Positions 41,250 through 54,350 are shown, counted from the first letter of the stretch. The stretch: 64,000 bases of DNA from Tsukamurella sp. M9C (GCF_020169415.1 NZ_JAIULG010000014.1:18434-82433), one strand, 5' to 3'. Numbers and translations: made by a program. Notes: a model not told the origin generated them from the letters alone.

Positions 41250-42254
41250 ATGGCGGAGACGGTGCCCCAGGAGATCGCCCACCGGGTGACCACGGCGGCC
41301 GACGCGGTCCTGGTCGGCCGGGAGCAGGCGCAGGCCGCGGCGCACGACGCCGCGCAGTACCTACAGAACCTGCGCGCGACGGCCATCGACGACGCCTATC
41401 GGCGGTTCACCGCGAGCAACACGCCCGGCTACCCGGCACATCTGCAGTACGGGCCGCCACCCCAGATCAGGAAGGGTGCGGCCGTCGTCGTCGTGTTCGG
41501 CGCGCTCGTGATCAGCAGCGCGATAGCGACGTCCGGCGTCCCCGCGATCCTGATCTTCCTACTCGCGGCCGCCGGAGTCGCCGGGTTCCACTTGTGGCGG
41601 CTCACGCGCTACAAGAACCGGATCGCCGAGCGCGAGCAGGCGCGTCTCGCCGCGAATCCCTGGCCGTTCCGCGCCGAGCGCACCCCTGCGTACAACCCCG
41701 ACGCCGAACCGGGCCAGACCCGCGTGGAGACCCGCCTCCTCGGCGTCGCGGTGCTGCTCACCGAGGAGATCCGCCGCTCCCCGGCGTGGAACAACCCGCT
41801 CCTCGATCAGCACCGCGTCCGGATCAACCTCGACGCCACGCTGCAGGACATCAGCCACCGCGCCCACCGCGTCTGGCGCATGCGCACCGACACCCCACGC
41901 CCGTCGGGCGCCTCGCCGGCAGCGCCCGCACTGGCCCAGCACATCGACGAGTACACGCACGCCGCGCGCATGGCCGAGGACGCCCTCCGCGACCACGTGG
42001 CGGCCCTCGCCGAGTACCTGGGTGAACTGCGCCCCGTCGAACGGCTCCTGGGCGATCTGCAGATCCTGGACCGCACCAACAGCAGCGCCCACCGCGAGCT
42101 GCTGGACCAGCTGTACCGGGACGCCGTCGGCAACGAGGCCGACGCGCTGCGCTTCCAGCACCACGCGGACGAGCTGCGCGACCTGCAGGCCAGCCTCGAC
42201 GCCCAGTTCACATTCCTCCGCGAGCAGGTGGCCCGCACCAACCTGCCGCGCTGA
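41250..42254 (+). CDS. Uncharacterised membrane protein with coiled-coil ends
   Basis: A 334-residue protein with a strong ribosome-binding site (GGAGGAGG). Residues 1-60 are helical and Ala/Gln-rich; two membrane helices follow (AAVVVVFGALVISSA and AILIFLLAAAGVAGF, about 75-112); the remaining 220 residues are long helices rich in Arg, Glu and Leu, probably cytoplasmic coiled coil. No family is recognised. It lies between the toxin gene and an ankyrin-repeat gene on the same strand. Confidence 0.72.
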   Translation: MAETVPQEIAHRVTTAADAVLVGREQAQAAAHDAAQYLQNLRATAIDDAYRRFTASNTPGYPAHLQYGPPPQIRKGAAVVVVFGALVISSAIATSGVPAILIFLLAAAGVAGFHLWRLTRYKNRIAEREQARLAANPWPFRAERTPAYNPDAEPGQTRVETRLLGVAVLLTEEIRRSPAWNNPLLDQHRVRINLDATLQDISHRAHRVWRMRTDTPRPSGASPAAPALAQHIDEYTHAARMAEDALRDHVAALAEYLGELRPVERLLGDLQILDRTNSSAHRELLDQLYRDAVGNEADALRFQHHADELRDLQASLDAQFTFLREQVARTNLPR

Positions 42255-42281
42255 CCACACGTCCAGCCACCGAGAGGCGCC

Positions 42282-43292
42282 ATGCCCCAGCGAGCACGCA
42301 GCGGCTCCCCCGACGCGTCGAACGCCGACCTCACCGTGGACCCGTGCGCCGTGGACGAGGCCGCGCTCCCGCCCGAGGACCTGTTCTGCTCGCTGGCGTG
42401 CCTGCGCTACGGACCGTCGGACGAGCCGCCGCGCTGGCGTGCCGCCGCCGACCTGCTCGCACAGGACCCCGGCCTCGTCGAGCGCTCTGTCTGGGCGGCG
42501 TCGGCGGCGCGCGACGCCGATGCGGTGGCCGCACACCTGCGTGCCGATCCCTCCCTGGCTGCCGGCCCGGGCGGCCCCTTCGGCTGGCACCCCCTCAGCT
42601 ACCTCTGCTATTCGCGCCTCCCGATCGACGCGGCGATCGATCGCTCGCTCGATGCCGCGACGCTGCTCCTCGACGCCGGCGCCGACCCGAACACCGGCTT
42701 CCTGCACTCCGGCCTGCCCACCCCGTTCACCGCCCTCACCGGAGTCTTCGGCGAGGGCGAACAGGGCGCCGGCCGCGAGCCGCGGCACCCCCGCGCCCAG
42801 GAACTGGCCGCCCTCCTGCTGGAACGCGGAGCGCACCCCGCCGACCAGCAGACGCTCTACAACCGGATGTTCCGGCCCGACGACACGCACCTCCAGCTGC
42901 TCTTCGCGCACGGCCTCGCCGACGCCGGACCGAGTCCGTGGGAGACGCGCGTCGGTACCGAGACGGAGAACCGCGCGCAGGTCTGGCGCCGGCAGGTCGA
43001 CTGGGCCGCGCAGCACGGCTTCGCCGCGCGCCTGAACCTCCTCGCCGAGCACGGCATCGACGTCACGGGAGTCACAGTCACCGTCCCGACCGTCCCCGAC
43101 GACCCGAACGCGAGGGACGGCGAGGGCGCGACGCCGCTGCACCACGCCGCCTGGGCGGGCGACCTCGACCTGATCCGCGCGCTCCTCGACGCGGGGGCCG
43201 ACCGCACCGTCGTCGACCTGCAGTACGGCACCACGCCCCGCGAGTGGGCCGAGCACGCGTACCAGCCGGAGGCGGAGCGACTCCTGCGCTGA
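42282..43292 (+). CDS. Ankyrin-repeat protein
   Basis: A 336-residue soluble protein. The clearest ankyrin repeat is near the C-terminus (GATPLHHAAWAGDLDLIRAL then LLDAGADRT, about 280-310), with an earlier one around DAATLLLDAGADPNTG and diverged copies between (ALLLERGAHPAD). Ankyrin repeats mediate protein binding; no catalytic domain is present. GAGAGG precedes the ATG. The gene is 28 bases downstream of the two-TM protein and may share its transcript. No partner is evident. Confidence 0.82.
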   Translation: MPQRARSGSPDASNADLTVDPCAVDEAALPPEDLFCSLACLRYGPSDEPPRWRAAADLLAQDPGLVERSVWAASAARDADAVAAHLRADPSLAAGPGGPFGWHPLSYLCYSRLPIDAAIDRSLDAATLLLDAGADPNTGFLHSGLPTPFTALTGVFGEGEQGAGREPRHPRAQELAALLLERGAHPADQQTLYNRMFRPDDTHLQLLFAHGLADAGPSPWETRVGTETENRAQVWRRQVDWAAQHGFAARLNLLAEHGIDVTGVTVTVPTVPDDPNARDGEGATPLHHAAWAGDLDLIRALLDAGADRTVVDLQYGTTPREWAEHAYQPEAERLLR

Positions 43293-43332
43293 GCTGCCAC
43301 ACCGGGCGCCCCGAGCATGGTTACATCGACAA

Positions 43333-44787
43333 ATGACCACCACCCCCGGTTACAAACCCGACACCCGCTTCTTCGGACATCCCTGGCCGCTGGTGAACCT
43401 GTTCGGCGTCGAGATGTGGGAGCGCTTCTCGTTCTACGGGATGCAGGCGATCCTCGCGTACTACCTGTACTACTCGGCGTCCGAGGGCGGCCTCGGCTTC
43501 GACAAGACCACCTCGCTCGGAATCGTCGGCGCCTACGGCGGATTCGTCTACCTCTCGACCATCGCGGGCGCCTGGGTCTCCGACCGCCTACTCGGCGCCG
43601 AGCGCACCCTCTTCTACTCCGCGTGCCTCGTGATGGCCGGGCACATCGCCCTCGCGGCCATCCCCGGCGCGACCGGCGTCGCGATCGGCCTGGTGCTCGT
43701 CGCCGTCGGCTCGGGCGGCGTGAAGGGCAACGCCACCAAGGTGGTCGGCGACCTCTACCCGGCGGGCGACACTCGCCGCGACGCGGGCTTCTCGCTCTTC
43801 TACATGGGCGTCAACCTGGGCGCCTTCATCGGCCCCCTGCTCACCGGCTACCTGCAGGACAACGTCGGCTTCCACTGGGGCTTCGGCCTGGCCGCGGTCG
43901 GCATGGCGCTCGGCCTCCTCCAGTACGGGCTCACCCGCAAGATGCTCCCCCGGATCAGCCAGGAAGTGCCGAACCCCGCCTCGCGCACCGACATCCAGCG
44001 CGTCGCCACAGGCGCCGTGGTCGCGATCGCGATCGTCGTGGGCCTCATCCTGACCGGCGTGATCACCGCGAAGAACCTGGTGGACGCTGTGATCATCACC
44101 GTCGCCGCGATCTCCCTCGCCTACTTCGTCTTCCTCCTCCGCAGCAACCGGGTCGACGATGCCGAACGCAACGGCGTCAAGGCCTTCATCCCCCTCTTCC
44201 TCTCCCAGGTCGCCTTCTGGGCGCTGTTCCAGCAGATGTTCACGTTCGTCGCGGTCTACGCCGACGAGCGCCTCGACCGCACCCTCGGCGGCTGGGAGTT
44301 CCCCGCCTCCTGGATCCAGTCCGTCGATCCGGTCTACATCCTGATCTTCGCGCCCGTCTTCGCGGCGCTGTGGACGAAGCTCGGCCCGCGCCAGCCCAGC
44401 ACGCCGATCAAGTTCGCCATCGGCACCATGGGCATCGGCGTCGCCTTCCTCGCCTTCCTGCTCATGCCCGCGGGCGTGAACACGGCGCCGCTGATCGGCC
44501 TGCTCGGGATCATGCTGATCTTCGCGCTCGCCGAGCTGTGCATCTCCCCCGTCGGCCTCAGTGTCTCCACCAAGCTCGCGCCGCGCGCCTTCGCAGCGCA
44601 GATGGTGGCCCTGAACTTCCTGTCCATCAGCCTCGGCACCGCCCTGGCCGGTCGCCTCGCGACGTTCTACGACCAGGACGACGAGGCGCCCTACTTCCTG
44701 ATCCTGGGCGGCACCGCCATCGCCATCGGCCTGGTCGTCGTGGCCCTGACCCCGATGATCAAGCGCCTCGCCCCCGCCGTCGCCTGA
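43333..44787 (+). CDS. POT/PTR2-family proton-coupled peptide transporter
   Basis: A 484-residue major facilitator with 12-14 membrane helices that would import di- and tripeptides with protons. The family signature EMWERFSFYGM near 22-32 contains the E-x-x-E-R-F proton-coupling motif, and FSLFYMGVNLGAFIGPL near 155-171 is the second PTR2 signature. Length is typical of DtpT-like carriers. An in-frame start two codon positions away is possible, but ATG at 43333 fits the N-terminus of relatives. Transcribed alone; no peptidase gene nearby. Confidence 0.92.
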   Translation: MTTTPGYKPDTRFFGHPWPLVNLFGVEMWERFSFYGMQAILAYYLYYSASEGGLGFDKTTSLGIVGAYGGFVYLSTIAGAWVSDRLLGAERTLFYSACLVMAGHIALAAIPGATGVAIGLVLVAVGSGGVKGNATKVVGDLYPAGDTRRDAGFSLFYMGVNLGAFIGPLLTGYLQDNVGFHWGFGLAAVGMALGLLQYGLTRKMLPRISQEVPNPASRTDIQRVATGAVVAIAIVVGLILTGVITAKNLVDAVIITVAAISLAYFVFLLRSNRVDDAERNGVKAFIPLFLSQVAFWALFQQMFTFVAVYADERLDRTLGGWEFPASWIQSVDPVYILIFAPVFAALWTKLGPRQPSTPIKFAIGTMGIGVAFLAFLLMPAGVNTAPLIGLLGIMLIFALAELCISPVGLSVSTKLAPRAFAAQMVALNFLSISLGTALAGRLATFYDQDDEAPYFLILGGTAIAIGLVVVALTPMIKRLAPAVA

Positions 44788-44888
44788 GGGTGACCTGAGG
44801 GCACCGTCGAACCTGTCCAATCCCTTCACGCCCACGAGACTTCCGAGTAACTTCGTCACCAAGCACTGGAACGACGCGAGGAGCGGGT

Positions 44889-46469
44889 TTGCCGGCGGAC
44901 GAGTACGACTACATCGTGGTGGGGGCCGGCAGCGCGGGCGCCGTCATGGCGGCGCGCCTGTCGGAGGATCCGGGCGTCTCCGTCCTGCTCCTCGAGGCGG
45001 GTGGCGAGGCGGATGCGGACGAGATCCACATCCCGCTCGCCTTCTCGGCGCTGTTCAAGACGAAGTGGGACTGGAACTACACCACCACCCCGCAGAAGCA
45101 CCTCGACGACCGGCCGACGTACTGGCCGCGGATGAAGGCGCTCGGCGGCTGCTCGTCGATGAACGCGATGATCTACATCCGCGGCAACCGCGCGGACTTC
45201 GACGCCTGGGAATCGGAGTACGGCGCTACCGGCTGGTCGCACGACGACGTGCTCCCCTACTTCAAGAAGGCCGAGGGCAACGCCGCCCGCCGCGACGAGT
45301 TCCACGGCACCCACGGCCCCCTCAACGTCGAGGACCGGGTGTACACGCACCCGCTCGTCAACGCGTGGGTGGACAGCGCCGTCAGCTCCGGACTGAAACG
45401 GAACGACGACTTCAACGGCGCCGCCCAAGACGGCGCCGGCCTGTACCAGGTCACCTGCAAGGGAGGTCGGCGCTGGTCGACCGACAAGGCCTACATCGAA
45501 CCGGCGCGCTCGCGGCCGAACCTCACGGTCGCACTGGGCGCCACCGCCCGGAGGATCGAGTTCGACGGTGACCGCGCCACGGGCGTGACCTTCAAGCAGC
45601 AAGCCGCGGAGCACACCGCGAAGGCGCGCCGCGAGGTGATCCTGTCCGGGGGCGCGATCAACACGCCGCAGCTGCTGATGCTGTCGGGGATCGGCCCGGC
45701 CGAGCACCTGGCCGAGTTCGGCATCGACACCCGGGTCGCCCTCGCCGGGGTCGGCGCCAACCTGCACGATCACCCGATCGTGCCGATCATCTTCGACACC
45801 CACGGCGCGAGCGACCTCATGGAGGCGCAGAACCTGCAGAACCTCCTGCGCTGGAAGCTGCTCGGCAACGGCCCGCTGGCGTCCAACGGCGGTGAGGCGG
45901 GCGGCTTCTTCCGCTCCCGCGACGATCTCGAGCACCCGGACCTGCAGTACCACGTCATGGGATCGGGCTTCTACGACAACATGCTGCACGAGCCGACGAA
46001 GCGCGGATTCATCTGCGGCCCCACGCTGGTAAACGTCGCCAGCCGCGGCCAGGTGCGGCTGCGCTCGGCGAACCCCGACTGGCACCCGTCGCTGGAGCCG
46101 AACTACTTCGATCAGCAGGCCGACCTCGAGGCGCTCCTCGCGGGCACGCGGGCTGGCTTCGAGCTGTGCCGCCAGGGGCCGCTCGCGCGCAACCTGGGCA
46201 AGCCCTGGCACGTGCCCGAGGATCCGTCGGACGACGACTTCCTCGCCCTGATCCGGACCTACGCCCAGACCCTGTTCCATCCGGTGGGCACCTGCGCGAT
46301 GGGGTCCGGCGAGGACTCCGTGGTGGACCCGCAGCTGCGCGTCCGCGGCACCGAGGGACTGCGCGTGGTCGACGCCTCGGTGATGCCGATGATCACGCGC
46401 GGCAACACGAACGCCCCCACCATCATGATCGCCGAGAAGGCGGCCGACGAGATCAGGAAGTCAGCATGA
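44889..46469 (+). CDS. GMC-family FAD alcohol/choline dehydrogenase
   Basis: A 526-residue glucose-methanol-choline oxidoreductase that oxidises a primary alcohol to an aldehyde using FAD. The dinucleotide motif [15 protein letters not shown] is at about 10-24, the GMC signature 1 at [15 protein letters not shown], signature 2 at [15 protein letters not shown], and the catalytic His region HPVGTCAMG near the end. It most resembles choline dehydrogenase-like enzymes, but the alcohol is not determined. It starts with TTG, after a clear GAGGAG. It overlaps the aldehyde dehydrogenase gene by four bases (ATGA). Confidence 0.9.
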   Translation: MPADEYDYIVVGAGSAGAVMAARLSEDPGVSVLLLEAGGEADADEIHIPLAFSALFKTKWDWNYTTTPQKHLDDRPTYWPRMKALGGCSSMNAMIYIRGNRADFDAWESEYGATGWSHDDVLPYFKKAEGNAARRDEFHGTHGPLNVEDRVYTHPLVNAWVDSAVSSGLKRNDDFNGAAQDGAGLYQVTCKGGRRWSTDKAYIEPARSRPNLTVALGATARRIEFDGDRATGVTFKQQAAEHTAKARREVILSGGAINTPQLLMLSGIGPAEHLAEFGIDTRVALAGVGANLHDHPIVPIIFDTHGASDLMEAQNLQNLLRWKLLGNGPLASNGGEAGGFFRSRDDLEHPDLQYHVMGSGFYDNMLHEPTKRGFICGPTLVNVASRGQVRLRSANPDWHPSLEPNYFDQQADLEALLAGTRAGFELCRQGPLARNLGKPWHVPEDPSDDDFLALIRTYAQTLFHPVGTCAMGSGEDSVVDPQLRVRGTEGLRVVDASVMPMITRGNTNAPTIMIAEKAADEIRKSA

Positions 46470-47953
46470 CCGCAGCGAACACGAAGACCTTCGACTCCCT
46501 CAACCCCCGCACGGGCGACGTGGTCGAGACGTACCCGATCCACTCCGCCGACCACGTGCACGCCGTCGTGGCGCGGGCCCGCGAGCAGGCCGACTGGTGG
46601 CAGGAGATCGGCTTCGACGGCCGCAAGCAGGCCCTCAACACGTGGAAGGGCGTGATCACCCGGCGGATCAACCAGCTGGCGCAGATCGTGCATGACGAGA
46701 CGGGCAAGCCGCACGGCGACGCCCTGCTCGAGGCGGCCCTCGGCATCGACCACCTCGCCTACGCCGCCAACCACGCGAAGAAGGTCCTCGGGCCGCGGCG
46801 CGTCGGCTCGGGCCTGGTCATGGCGAACCAGTCGGCGACGGTGCGCTACCACCCGCTCGGCGTCGTCGGCGTCATCGGCCCGTGGAACTACCCCGTCTTC
46901 ACCCCGATGGGATCGATCGCCTACGCCCTCGCCGCCGGCAACGCCGTCGTCTTCAAGCCCTCGGAGTACACGCCCGGCGTCGGCGTGTGGCTGGCCCGCA
47001 CGTTCGAGGAGGCCGTCGGCCGCCCCGTACTGCAGGCCGTCACGGGCCTCGGCGAGACCGGCAACGCGCTGTGCACCTCGGGCGTGAACAAGGTGGCCTT
47101 CACCGGCTCCACCAACACCGGCAAGAAGGTCATGGCCGCGTGCGCGGAGACACTGACGCCGGTGGTGATCGAGGCCGGCGGCAAGGACGCCTTCCTCGTG
47201 GACCGCGACGCCGACCTCGACGCCGCCGCCGATGCCGCGGCCTGGGGCGCCTTCGCCAACGCCGGCCAGACCTGTGTCGGCGTGGAGCGCGTCTACGTGC
47301 ACAAGGACGTCTACGACCCGTTCCTGGAGAAGCTCGTCGCCAAGGCCCGCGAGGTCACGGCGAACGACTCCGAGGACTCCAAGATCGGCCCGATCACCAT
47401 GCCGAGCCAGCTGGCGATCATCAAGGCGCACATCGAGGACGCCCTCGCCCGCGGCGGCCGCGCCCTCGTCGGCGGCGTCGACGCGGTCGGCGAGCGCTTC
47501 GTCCAGCCGACGGTGCTCGTCGACGTCCCCGAGGACTCGATCGCGGTCACCCAGGAGACCTTCGGCCCGACGGTGACCGTCGCCAAGGTGGACACCATGG
47601 ACGAGGCGGTCGAGCTCGCCAACGCCACGAAGTACGGCCTCGCGGCGACGGTCTTCTCCAAGGCCCGCGGCATGGAGCTGGCGGACCGGATCCGCTCCGG
47701 CATGGCGGCCGTGAACGGCATCATCACGTTCGCCGGGGTGCCGAACCTGCCCTTCGGCGGCGTCGGCGAGTCGGGCTTCGGCCGCATCCACGGCCCCGAC
47801 GGCCTGCGCGAGTTCACCTACGCCAAGGGCATCGCCCGCAAGCGCTTCAACCCGTTGCTCAACCTGACGAGCTTCGCGCGCACCGCGGCGCAGGAGGGTC
47901 AGCTCACGCAGCTGATGACGATCCTGCACGGGCGCGGAGGCACGATCAAGTAG
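46466..47953 (+). CDS. NAD(P)-dependent aldehyde dehydrogenase
   Basis: A 495-residue aldehyde dehydrogenase that would oxidise the aldehyde made by the preceding GMC enzyme to an acid. Landmarks: PWNYPVF near 138-144, NAVVFKPSE, the GSTNTGKKV cofactor loop, the catalytic Glu in [11 protein letters not shown] (usually ELGGK in relatives) and the catalytic Cys in AGQTCVG. The C-terminal tail (about 30 residues after YAKGIARKR) is longer than in minimal enzymes and resembles mycobacterial members. Translationally coupled to the GMC gene; its stop lies four bases from that of the convergent PH-domain gene. Confidence 0.93.
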   Translation: MTAANTKTFDSLNPRTGDVVETYPIHSADHVHAVVARAREQADWWQEIGFDGRKQALNTWKGVITRRINQLAQIVHDETGKPHGDALLEAALGIDHLAYAANHAKKVLGPRRVGSGLVMANQSATVRYHPLGVVGVIGPWNYPVFTPMGSIAYALAAGNAVVFKPSEYTPGVGVWLARTFEEAVGRPVLQAVTGLGETGNALCTSGVNKVAFTGSTNTGKKVMAACAETLTPVVIEAGGKDAFLVDRDADLDAAADAAAWGAFANAGQTCVGVERVYVHKDVYDPFLEKLVAKAREVTANDSEDSKIGPITMPSQLAIIKAHIEDALARGGRALVGGVDAVGERFVQPTVLVDVPEDSIAVTQETFGPTVTVAKVDTMDEAVELANATKYGLAATVFSKARGMELADRIRSGMAAVNGIITFAGVPNLPFGGVGESGFGRIHGPDGLREFTYAKGIARKRFNPLLNLTSFARTAAQEGQLTQLMTILHGRGGTIK

Positions 47954-47957
47954 CGGT

Positions 47958-48422
47958 TCAGCGCTGGTAGACGGCGGCGACCTCGCGGGCGCGATCCAAG
48001 GACTGCACCGCGAGCTCGCCGTCGCGGGCCTGGATGGCCCAGACCGCGACGAACTCGTCGCGCGGCAGTTCGAGGTGCGCGAACTGCGCGCCCTCGGGGA
48101 ACGAGAAGCCCTCGACGACGTCCCACGGGTACGTGTTCTCGTTGAGCAGGTTCCGCACCGTCACCCCGTCGGGGCCGAGGCGCAGCCGGGGGCGGGCGAA
48201 GAGCAGCGCGCCGCAGGCCAGGATGATCCCGATGCCCACCATGCCCGCCTGATCGCCGGTCTTGAAGGCGATCCCCGAGTCGCCGCCGGCCTTGAGCAGC
48301 CAGGCGACGAAGGCGTGGCCCAGGACCAGCACCACGGCGAAGGACCAGGCGTAGATCTTGATCTTGCGCGGGGTCACTTCGAGCACGGGCTGCGTGGTCG
48401 CGTCGGTCATCACGGGCGCCAT
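47958..48422 (-). CDS. PH-domain membrane protein (Rv1417-like)
   Basis: A 154-residue protein with two membrane helices (IYAWSFAVVLVLGHAFV and MVGIGIILACGALLFA) and a bacterial PH-like domain after them (RLRLGPDGVTVRNLL, then WDVVEGFSFPEG). In mycobacteria a gene of this type directly follows ribH, as here, so it is part of the conserved riboflavin neighbourhood; its function is unknown. Two Met starts four codons apart (48422, 48410) cannot be separated. It follows ribH2 with a 41-base gap. Confidence 0.8.
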   Translation of the reverse strand: MAPVMTDATTQPVLEVTPRKIKIYAWSFAVVLVLGHAFVAWLLKAGGDSGIAFKTGDQAGMVGIGIILACGALLFARPRLRLGPDGVTVRNLLNENTYPWDVVEGFSFPEGAQFAHLELPRDEFVAVWAIQARDGELAVQSLDRAREVAAVYQR

Positions 48423-48463
48423 TCTACGGAAAGCGGACAGCGGGCCGTCGCCCGCGGCCGCGG

Positions 48464-51265
<2,802 letters not shown>

Positions 51266-51322
51266 CCGCCGCTCCTGCCACTTCGGCCTCAGGGCGGCAC
51301 GACGACGCGGGGTACACCCGCG

Positions 51323-51472
51323 TAGTTCTCTTTCATCCGGACTATGACCGTCGGCTCCGGAATCGCACCGGAATCTGCTGACCCCCACCTCGCGGTGGGG
51401 CGCTCGCGGGCTCGAACACCGGGATCGCCCGGAGTCCATCACCGCCGGTGGGGAATCGCACCCCGCCCTGAG
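51323..51472 (-). promoter_or_regulatory. FMN riboswitch (RFN element)
   Basis: On the minus strand the leader reads through the highly conserved RFN blocks: GGGGTGCGATTCCCCACCGG, GGCGGTGATGGACTCCGGGC, AGCCCGCGAGCGCC, GATTCCGGTGCGATTCCGGA, GCCGACGGTCATAGTCCGGA and the closing AAAGAGAACTA. These form the six-stem FMN aptamer. It lies 58 bases upstream of the ribE start, so when FMN is high it should stop expression of ribE, ribBA and both ribH genes, most likely at translation initiation in this high-GC group. ribD is upstream and outside its reach. Confidence 0.95.
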
Positions 51473-51524
51473 AACTTCCGCTTCCGAAGGTAGCACTGAC
51501 CGGCCACGGCCCCAAGTGTTGGGC

Positions 51525-52517
51525 TCACGCAGAACGCAACAGGGTGACCAACAGGTCGTCGCCGAGCCGCTCGACGGTGTCCAGGCGCAGCCGCGTCGCG
51601 TCGGTGAGGGTGCCCACGCCGGGCACCGTCAGGGCGGGCAGCCCGGCGCCGAGCAGCACGGGGGCGATGTAGGCCTGGACGCGGTCCACGAGGCCGGCGG
51701 CGACGAAGGCGCCGATCACCGTCGCGCCGCCCTCGACCTGCACGTGCACGGCGTCGCCGGCGGCGTCGAGCGCGGCGCGCGGGTCGCGGCTGCGGACGAC
51801 GCGCGCCTCCCCGGGACCGGTGAGCACCTTCGCGCCGGCGGGGATCTCCCGCTCCCCCAGGACGATCCGGGTCGGCTGGTGCGCCAGCGGCTCGCCGTCG
51901 GCATCGCGGGCGGTGAGCGCCGGGTCGTCGGCGAGGACGGTGCCGGTGCCCACGATGATCGCGTCGAGCTGGGACCGTTCGGCGTGCGCGCGCCGTCGCG
52001 CGGCGGGGCCGGTGATCCACTGGCTGGTGCCGTCGGGAGCGGCGATCCGGCCGTCGACGGTGGCCGCCAGCTTGACGGTGACCATCGGGCGGCCGTGCCG
52101 CTGCCGGAACAGCCACTCGGTGAGCGGCCACGGCTCGACGGCGAGGTGCTCCACCTCCACCCCGGCCGCGCGCAGGGTGTGGGCTCCCCCGGCGGCGAGC
52201 GGGTTCGGGTCGGCGGCTGCGTAGGCGACGCGCCCGACCCCGGCGGCGATCAGGGCCTGTGTGCAGGGCCCGGTGCGGCCGGTGTGGTCGCACGGCTCGA
52301 GGGTCACGACGGCGGTGCCGCCGCGCGCGGCGTCCCCGGCCTCGGCGAGCGCCACGACCTCGGCGTGCGGCCCGCCGGCGGGGGCGGTGCGGCCCCGTCC
52401 GGCGACGGTGCCGTCGGCCGCGAGGATGACCGCGCCGACGGGCGGGTTGGGGGTGCTGATCCCGCGGGCGGCCGCCGATTCCTCGACGGCCAGCGCGAGC
52501 GCGGCCTGCAGGTCCAC
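51525..52517 (-). CDS. ribD: Bifunctional riboflavin deaminase/reductase
   Basis: A 330-residue RibD. The N-terminal deaminase carries the zinc motifs HAEVVALAEAGD and PCDHTGRTGPC (about 50-85); the C-terminal reductase starts near VTVKLAATVDGRIA and has IVGTGTVLADDPALT. It performs the second and third steps of the pathway from the GTP branch. GTG start at 52517 lies two bases after rpe. It is transcribed with the rpe/rsmB group, not behind the riboswitch. Confidence 0.95.
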   Translation of the reverse strand: MDLQAALALAVEESAAARGISTPNPPVGAVILAADGTVAGRGRTAPAGGPHAEVVALAEAGDAARGGTAVVTLEPCDHTGRTGPCTQALIAAGVGRVAYAAADPNPLAAGGAHTLRAAGVEVEHLAVEPWPLTEWLFRQRHGRPMVTVKLAATVDGRIAAPDGTSQWITGPAARRRAHAERSQLDAIIVGTGTVLADDPALTARDADGEPLAHQPTRIVLGEREIPAGAKVLTGPGEARVVRSRDPRAALDAAGDAVHVQVEGGATVIGAFVAAGLVDRVQAYIAPVLLGAGLPALTVPGVGTLTDATRLRLDTVERLGDDLLVTLLRSA

Positions 52518-52519
52518 CG

Positions 52520-53197
52520 TCAGGGGCGCGGGACGGCGGCGGCCTGGGCGCGGAGCTTGCGCAGCGCCTCGGCGGGATCCGCGGCGTTATAGACGGCGGA
52601 GCCCGCCACGAAGCAGTCGACGCCCGCGGCGGCGGCCTGCTCGATGGTGTCGGCGTTGATGCCGCCGTCGATCTCCACGAGCAGGCGCAGCTCGCCCGAG
52701 TCGACGAGGCGGCGGGCGGCGCGCGCCTTCTCCAGCACGTCGGCGATGAAGGACTGCCCGCCGAAGCCGGGCTCGACGCTCATGACCAGCAGCGTGTCGA
52801 AGCTCTTGAGGATCTCGATGTAGGGCTCGAAGGCGGTGCCGGGCTTGATCGCAAGCCCCGCCTTGCCGCCCGCGGCGCGGATGTCCTTGGCGACGGCGAC
52901 CGGATCGTCGGTGGCCTCGGCGTGGAAGGTGACGTTGTACGCGCCGGCCTCGGCGTACGGCGGCGCCCAGCGGCCCGGGTCGTCGATCATCAGGTGGCAG
53001 TCGAGCGGGATCGTCGTCGCCTTGAGCAGGCTCTCGACCACGGGCAGCCCGAGGGTGAGGTTCGGCACGAAGTGGTTGTCCATGACGTCGACGTGCACCC
53101 AGTCTGCGCCCTCCGGTCCGCCCACGGCCTCCACTTCCGCCCCGAGTCGGGCGAAGTCGGCGGAGAGGATGGACGGCGCGATCATCGGCGAAGACAT
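52520..53197 (-). CDS. rpe: Ribulose-phosphate 3-epimerase
   Basis: A 225-residue TIM-barrel epimerase of the pentose phosphate pathway, making ribulose/xylulose 5-phosphate. Signatures: [14 protein letters not shown] at the start, [42 protein letters not shown] and [12 protein letters not shown] at 53197 is chosen because it directly precedes the beta-1 strand; an upstream start would add 14 Arg-rich residues. It supplies ribulose 5-phosphate, the precursor for ribBA, which suits its place beside the rib genes. Confidence 0.95.
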   Translation of the reverse strand: MSSPMIAPSILSADFARLGAEVEAVGGPEGADWVHVDVMDNHFVPNLTLGLPVVESLLKATTIPLDCHLMIDDPGRWAPPYAEAGAYNVTFHAEATDDPVAVAKDIRAAGGKAGLAIKPGTAFEPYIEILKSFDTLLVMSVEPGFGGQSFIADVLEKARAARRLVDSGELRLLVEIDGGINADTIEQAAAAGVDCFVAGSAVYNAADPAEALRKLRAQAAAVPRP

Positions 53198-53389
53198 GCG
53201 TCGGATTCTACGTCTGCGGATCCGCGGCTCCGCGCGCACACGAGGCCGGATTCGGCGTCGCGAGGCGGTTCGGCCGCGGATTCACGCGCGCGGACCGCGA
53301 CGTCGTTGTGTTTCATTTGTCACTCTAGTAACATCAGCACCACTAATCACACGGGTAACTCTCGTGTCGTCGATTGTTGAGAGGTCGTC

Positions 53390-54340
53390 ATGCGGATCGC
53401 ACGCACCACCTTGACCACGTTCGTGGCGGTCGCCGCGGCCGCACTCGTTGCCGCGGCGCCCGCGATGGCAGATCCCGCGGCACCCGCCGTGCCCGCGGTC
53501 CCCGTCGCCCCTGCGGCGGCGCCGGCGGCCGCACCGGCAGTCCCGGCCGCTCCGGCGGCGGCTGCTCCCGCCGCTGCGGCCCCGGCCGCCGCGCCCGCCG
53601 CAGCCGGCACCCCGCTGGTCTCCACCGCGAACGCGGTGCCCGCCTCGGCGCAGCCCGCGCTGACCGAGCTGGCGAAGATCCCCGGCGTGCAGCAGATCCT
53701 CGCGACCGGCCAGCTGCCCACCACCGACGTGGCGACGCTGGTGAAGATGTTCGGCAGCGACCCGAACGCGCAGAAGCTCCTCGGCCAGCTGCTCGCCGGC
53801 CAGGCCGCGGCCACCACGCCCGCCGCCGACACCAAGCCCGACGAGCCGCTGAAGTTCGCGGTCACCGGAGCGATCAACGACACCTTCACCAAGGACGGCG
53901 GCCAGAAGAAGTACGGCCAGCCCCTCGGCGTCGAGAAGGACGTCGCAGGCGGCTCCAAGGTGCAGGAGTTCACCAACGGCACCATCTACTGGAACCCGAA
54001 GGTCAACGGCGGCAAGGCGGCCGGCGTCTCGGGCGCGATCCGCGACTTCTACCTGAAGCAGGGCGGCCCCACCGGCAAGCTGGGCTTCCCGCTGATGAGC
54101 GAGCTCTCCGTCGGCGGCCCCACCGCGGGGTCCGTCGCGGGCGCCTACAACGACTTCCAGAACGGCTCGATCGTCTGGTCGCCCGAGAACGGCGCGCACG
54201 TCGTCTCCGGCAAGATCAAGGACCAGTGGGTCAAGGGCGGCGGCGCCTTCGGCATGGGCTACCCCAAGGGCGACGCGAAGCCCGGCCCCGGCGGCGTCCT
54301 CACCCAGGAGTTCACCAAGGGCGGCGTCCTCAAGGGCTGA
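53390..54340 (+). CDS. LGFP-repeat exported cell-wall protein
   Basis: A 316-residue secreted protein: signal peptide to about residue 27 (RIARTTLTTFVAVAAAALVA), a low-complexity Ala/Pro region to about 70, then a helical domain and three LGFP-type repeats (KKYGQPLGVE, GKLGFPLMSE, AFGMGYPKGD). LGFP repeats occur in wall-anchored proteins of mycolic-acid bacteria and are thought to hold the envelope. It is on the opposite strand from the surrounding rpe/rsmB genes and ends just before the first palindromic repeat. A GTCAC/GTAAC direct repeat lies upstream. Confidence 0.87.
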   Translation: MRIARTTLTTFVAVAAAALVAAAPAMADPAAPAVPAVPVAPAAAPAAAPAVPAAPAAAAPAAAAPAAAPAAAGTPLVSTANAVPASAQPALTELAKIPGVQQILATGQLPTTDVATLVKMFGSDPNAQKLLGQLLAGQAAATTPAADTKPDEPLKFAVTGAINDTFTKDGGQKKYGQPLGVEKDVAGGSKVQEFTNGTIYWNPKVNGGKAAGVSGAIRDFYLKQGGPTGKLGFPLMSELSVGGPTAGSVAGAYNDFQNGSIVWSPENGAHVVSGKIKDQWVKGGGAFGMGYPKGDAKPGPGGVLTQEFTKGGVLKG

Positions 54341-54350
54341 CACCCCTCCC

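Noticed and set aside
46466..47953. Specific label betaine aldehyde dehydrogenase (choline to glycine betaine pathway)
   Set aside because: The GMC plus aldehyde dehydrogenase order fits, but no choline transporter or BetI-type regulator is nearby and the active-site Glu motif differs from the common form, so only the family is given.
53319..53332. GTCAC-N4-GTAAC direct repeat upstream of the LGFP gene, possible MtrA box
   Set aside because: Fits an MtrA-like direct-repeat pattern only loosely, and I cannot rule out chance; left out as a feature.
53480..53620. Repetitive GCC/CCG codons that might look like a tandem-repeat or CRISPR-like tract
   Set aside because: They encode the Ala/Pro linker of the LGFP protein; there are no spacers or constant repeats. 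No CRISPR array was seen anywhere in the window.
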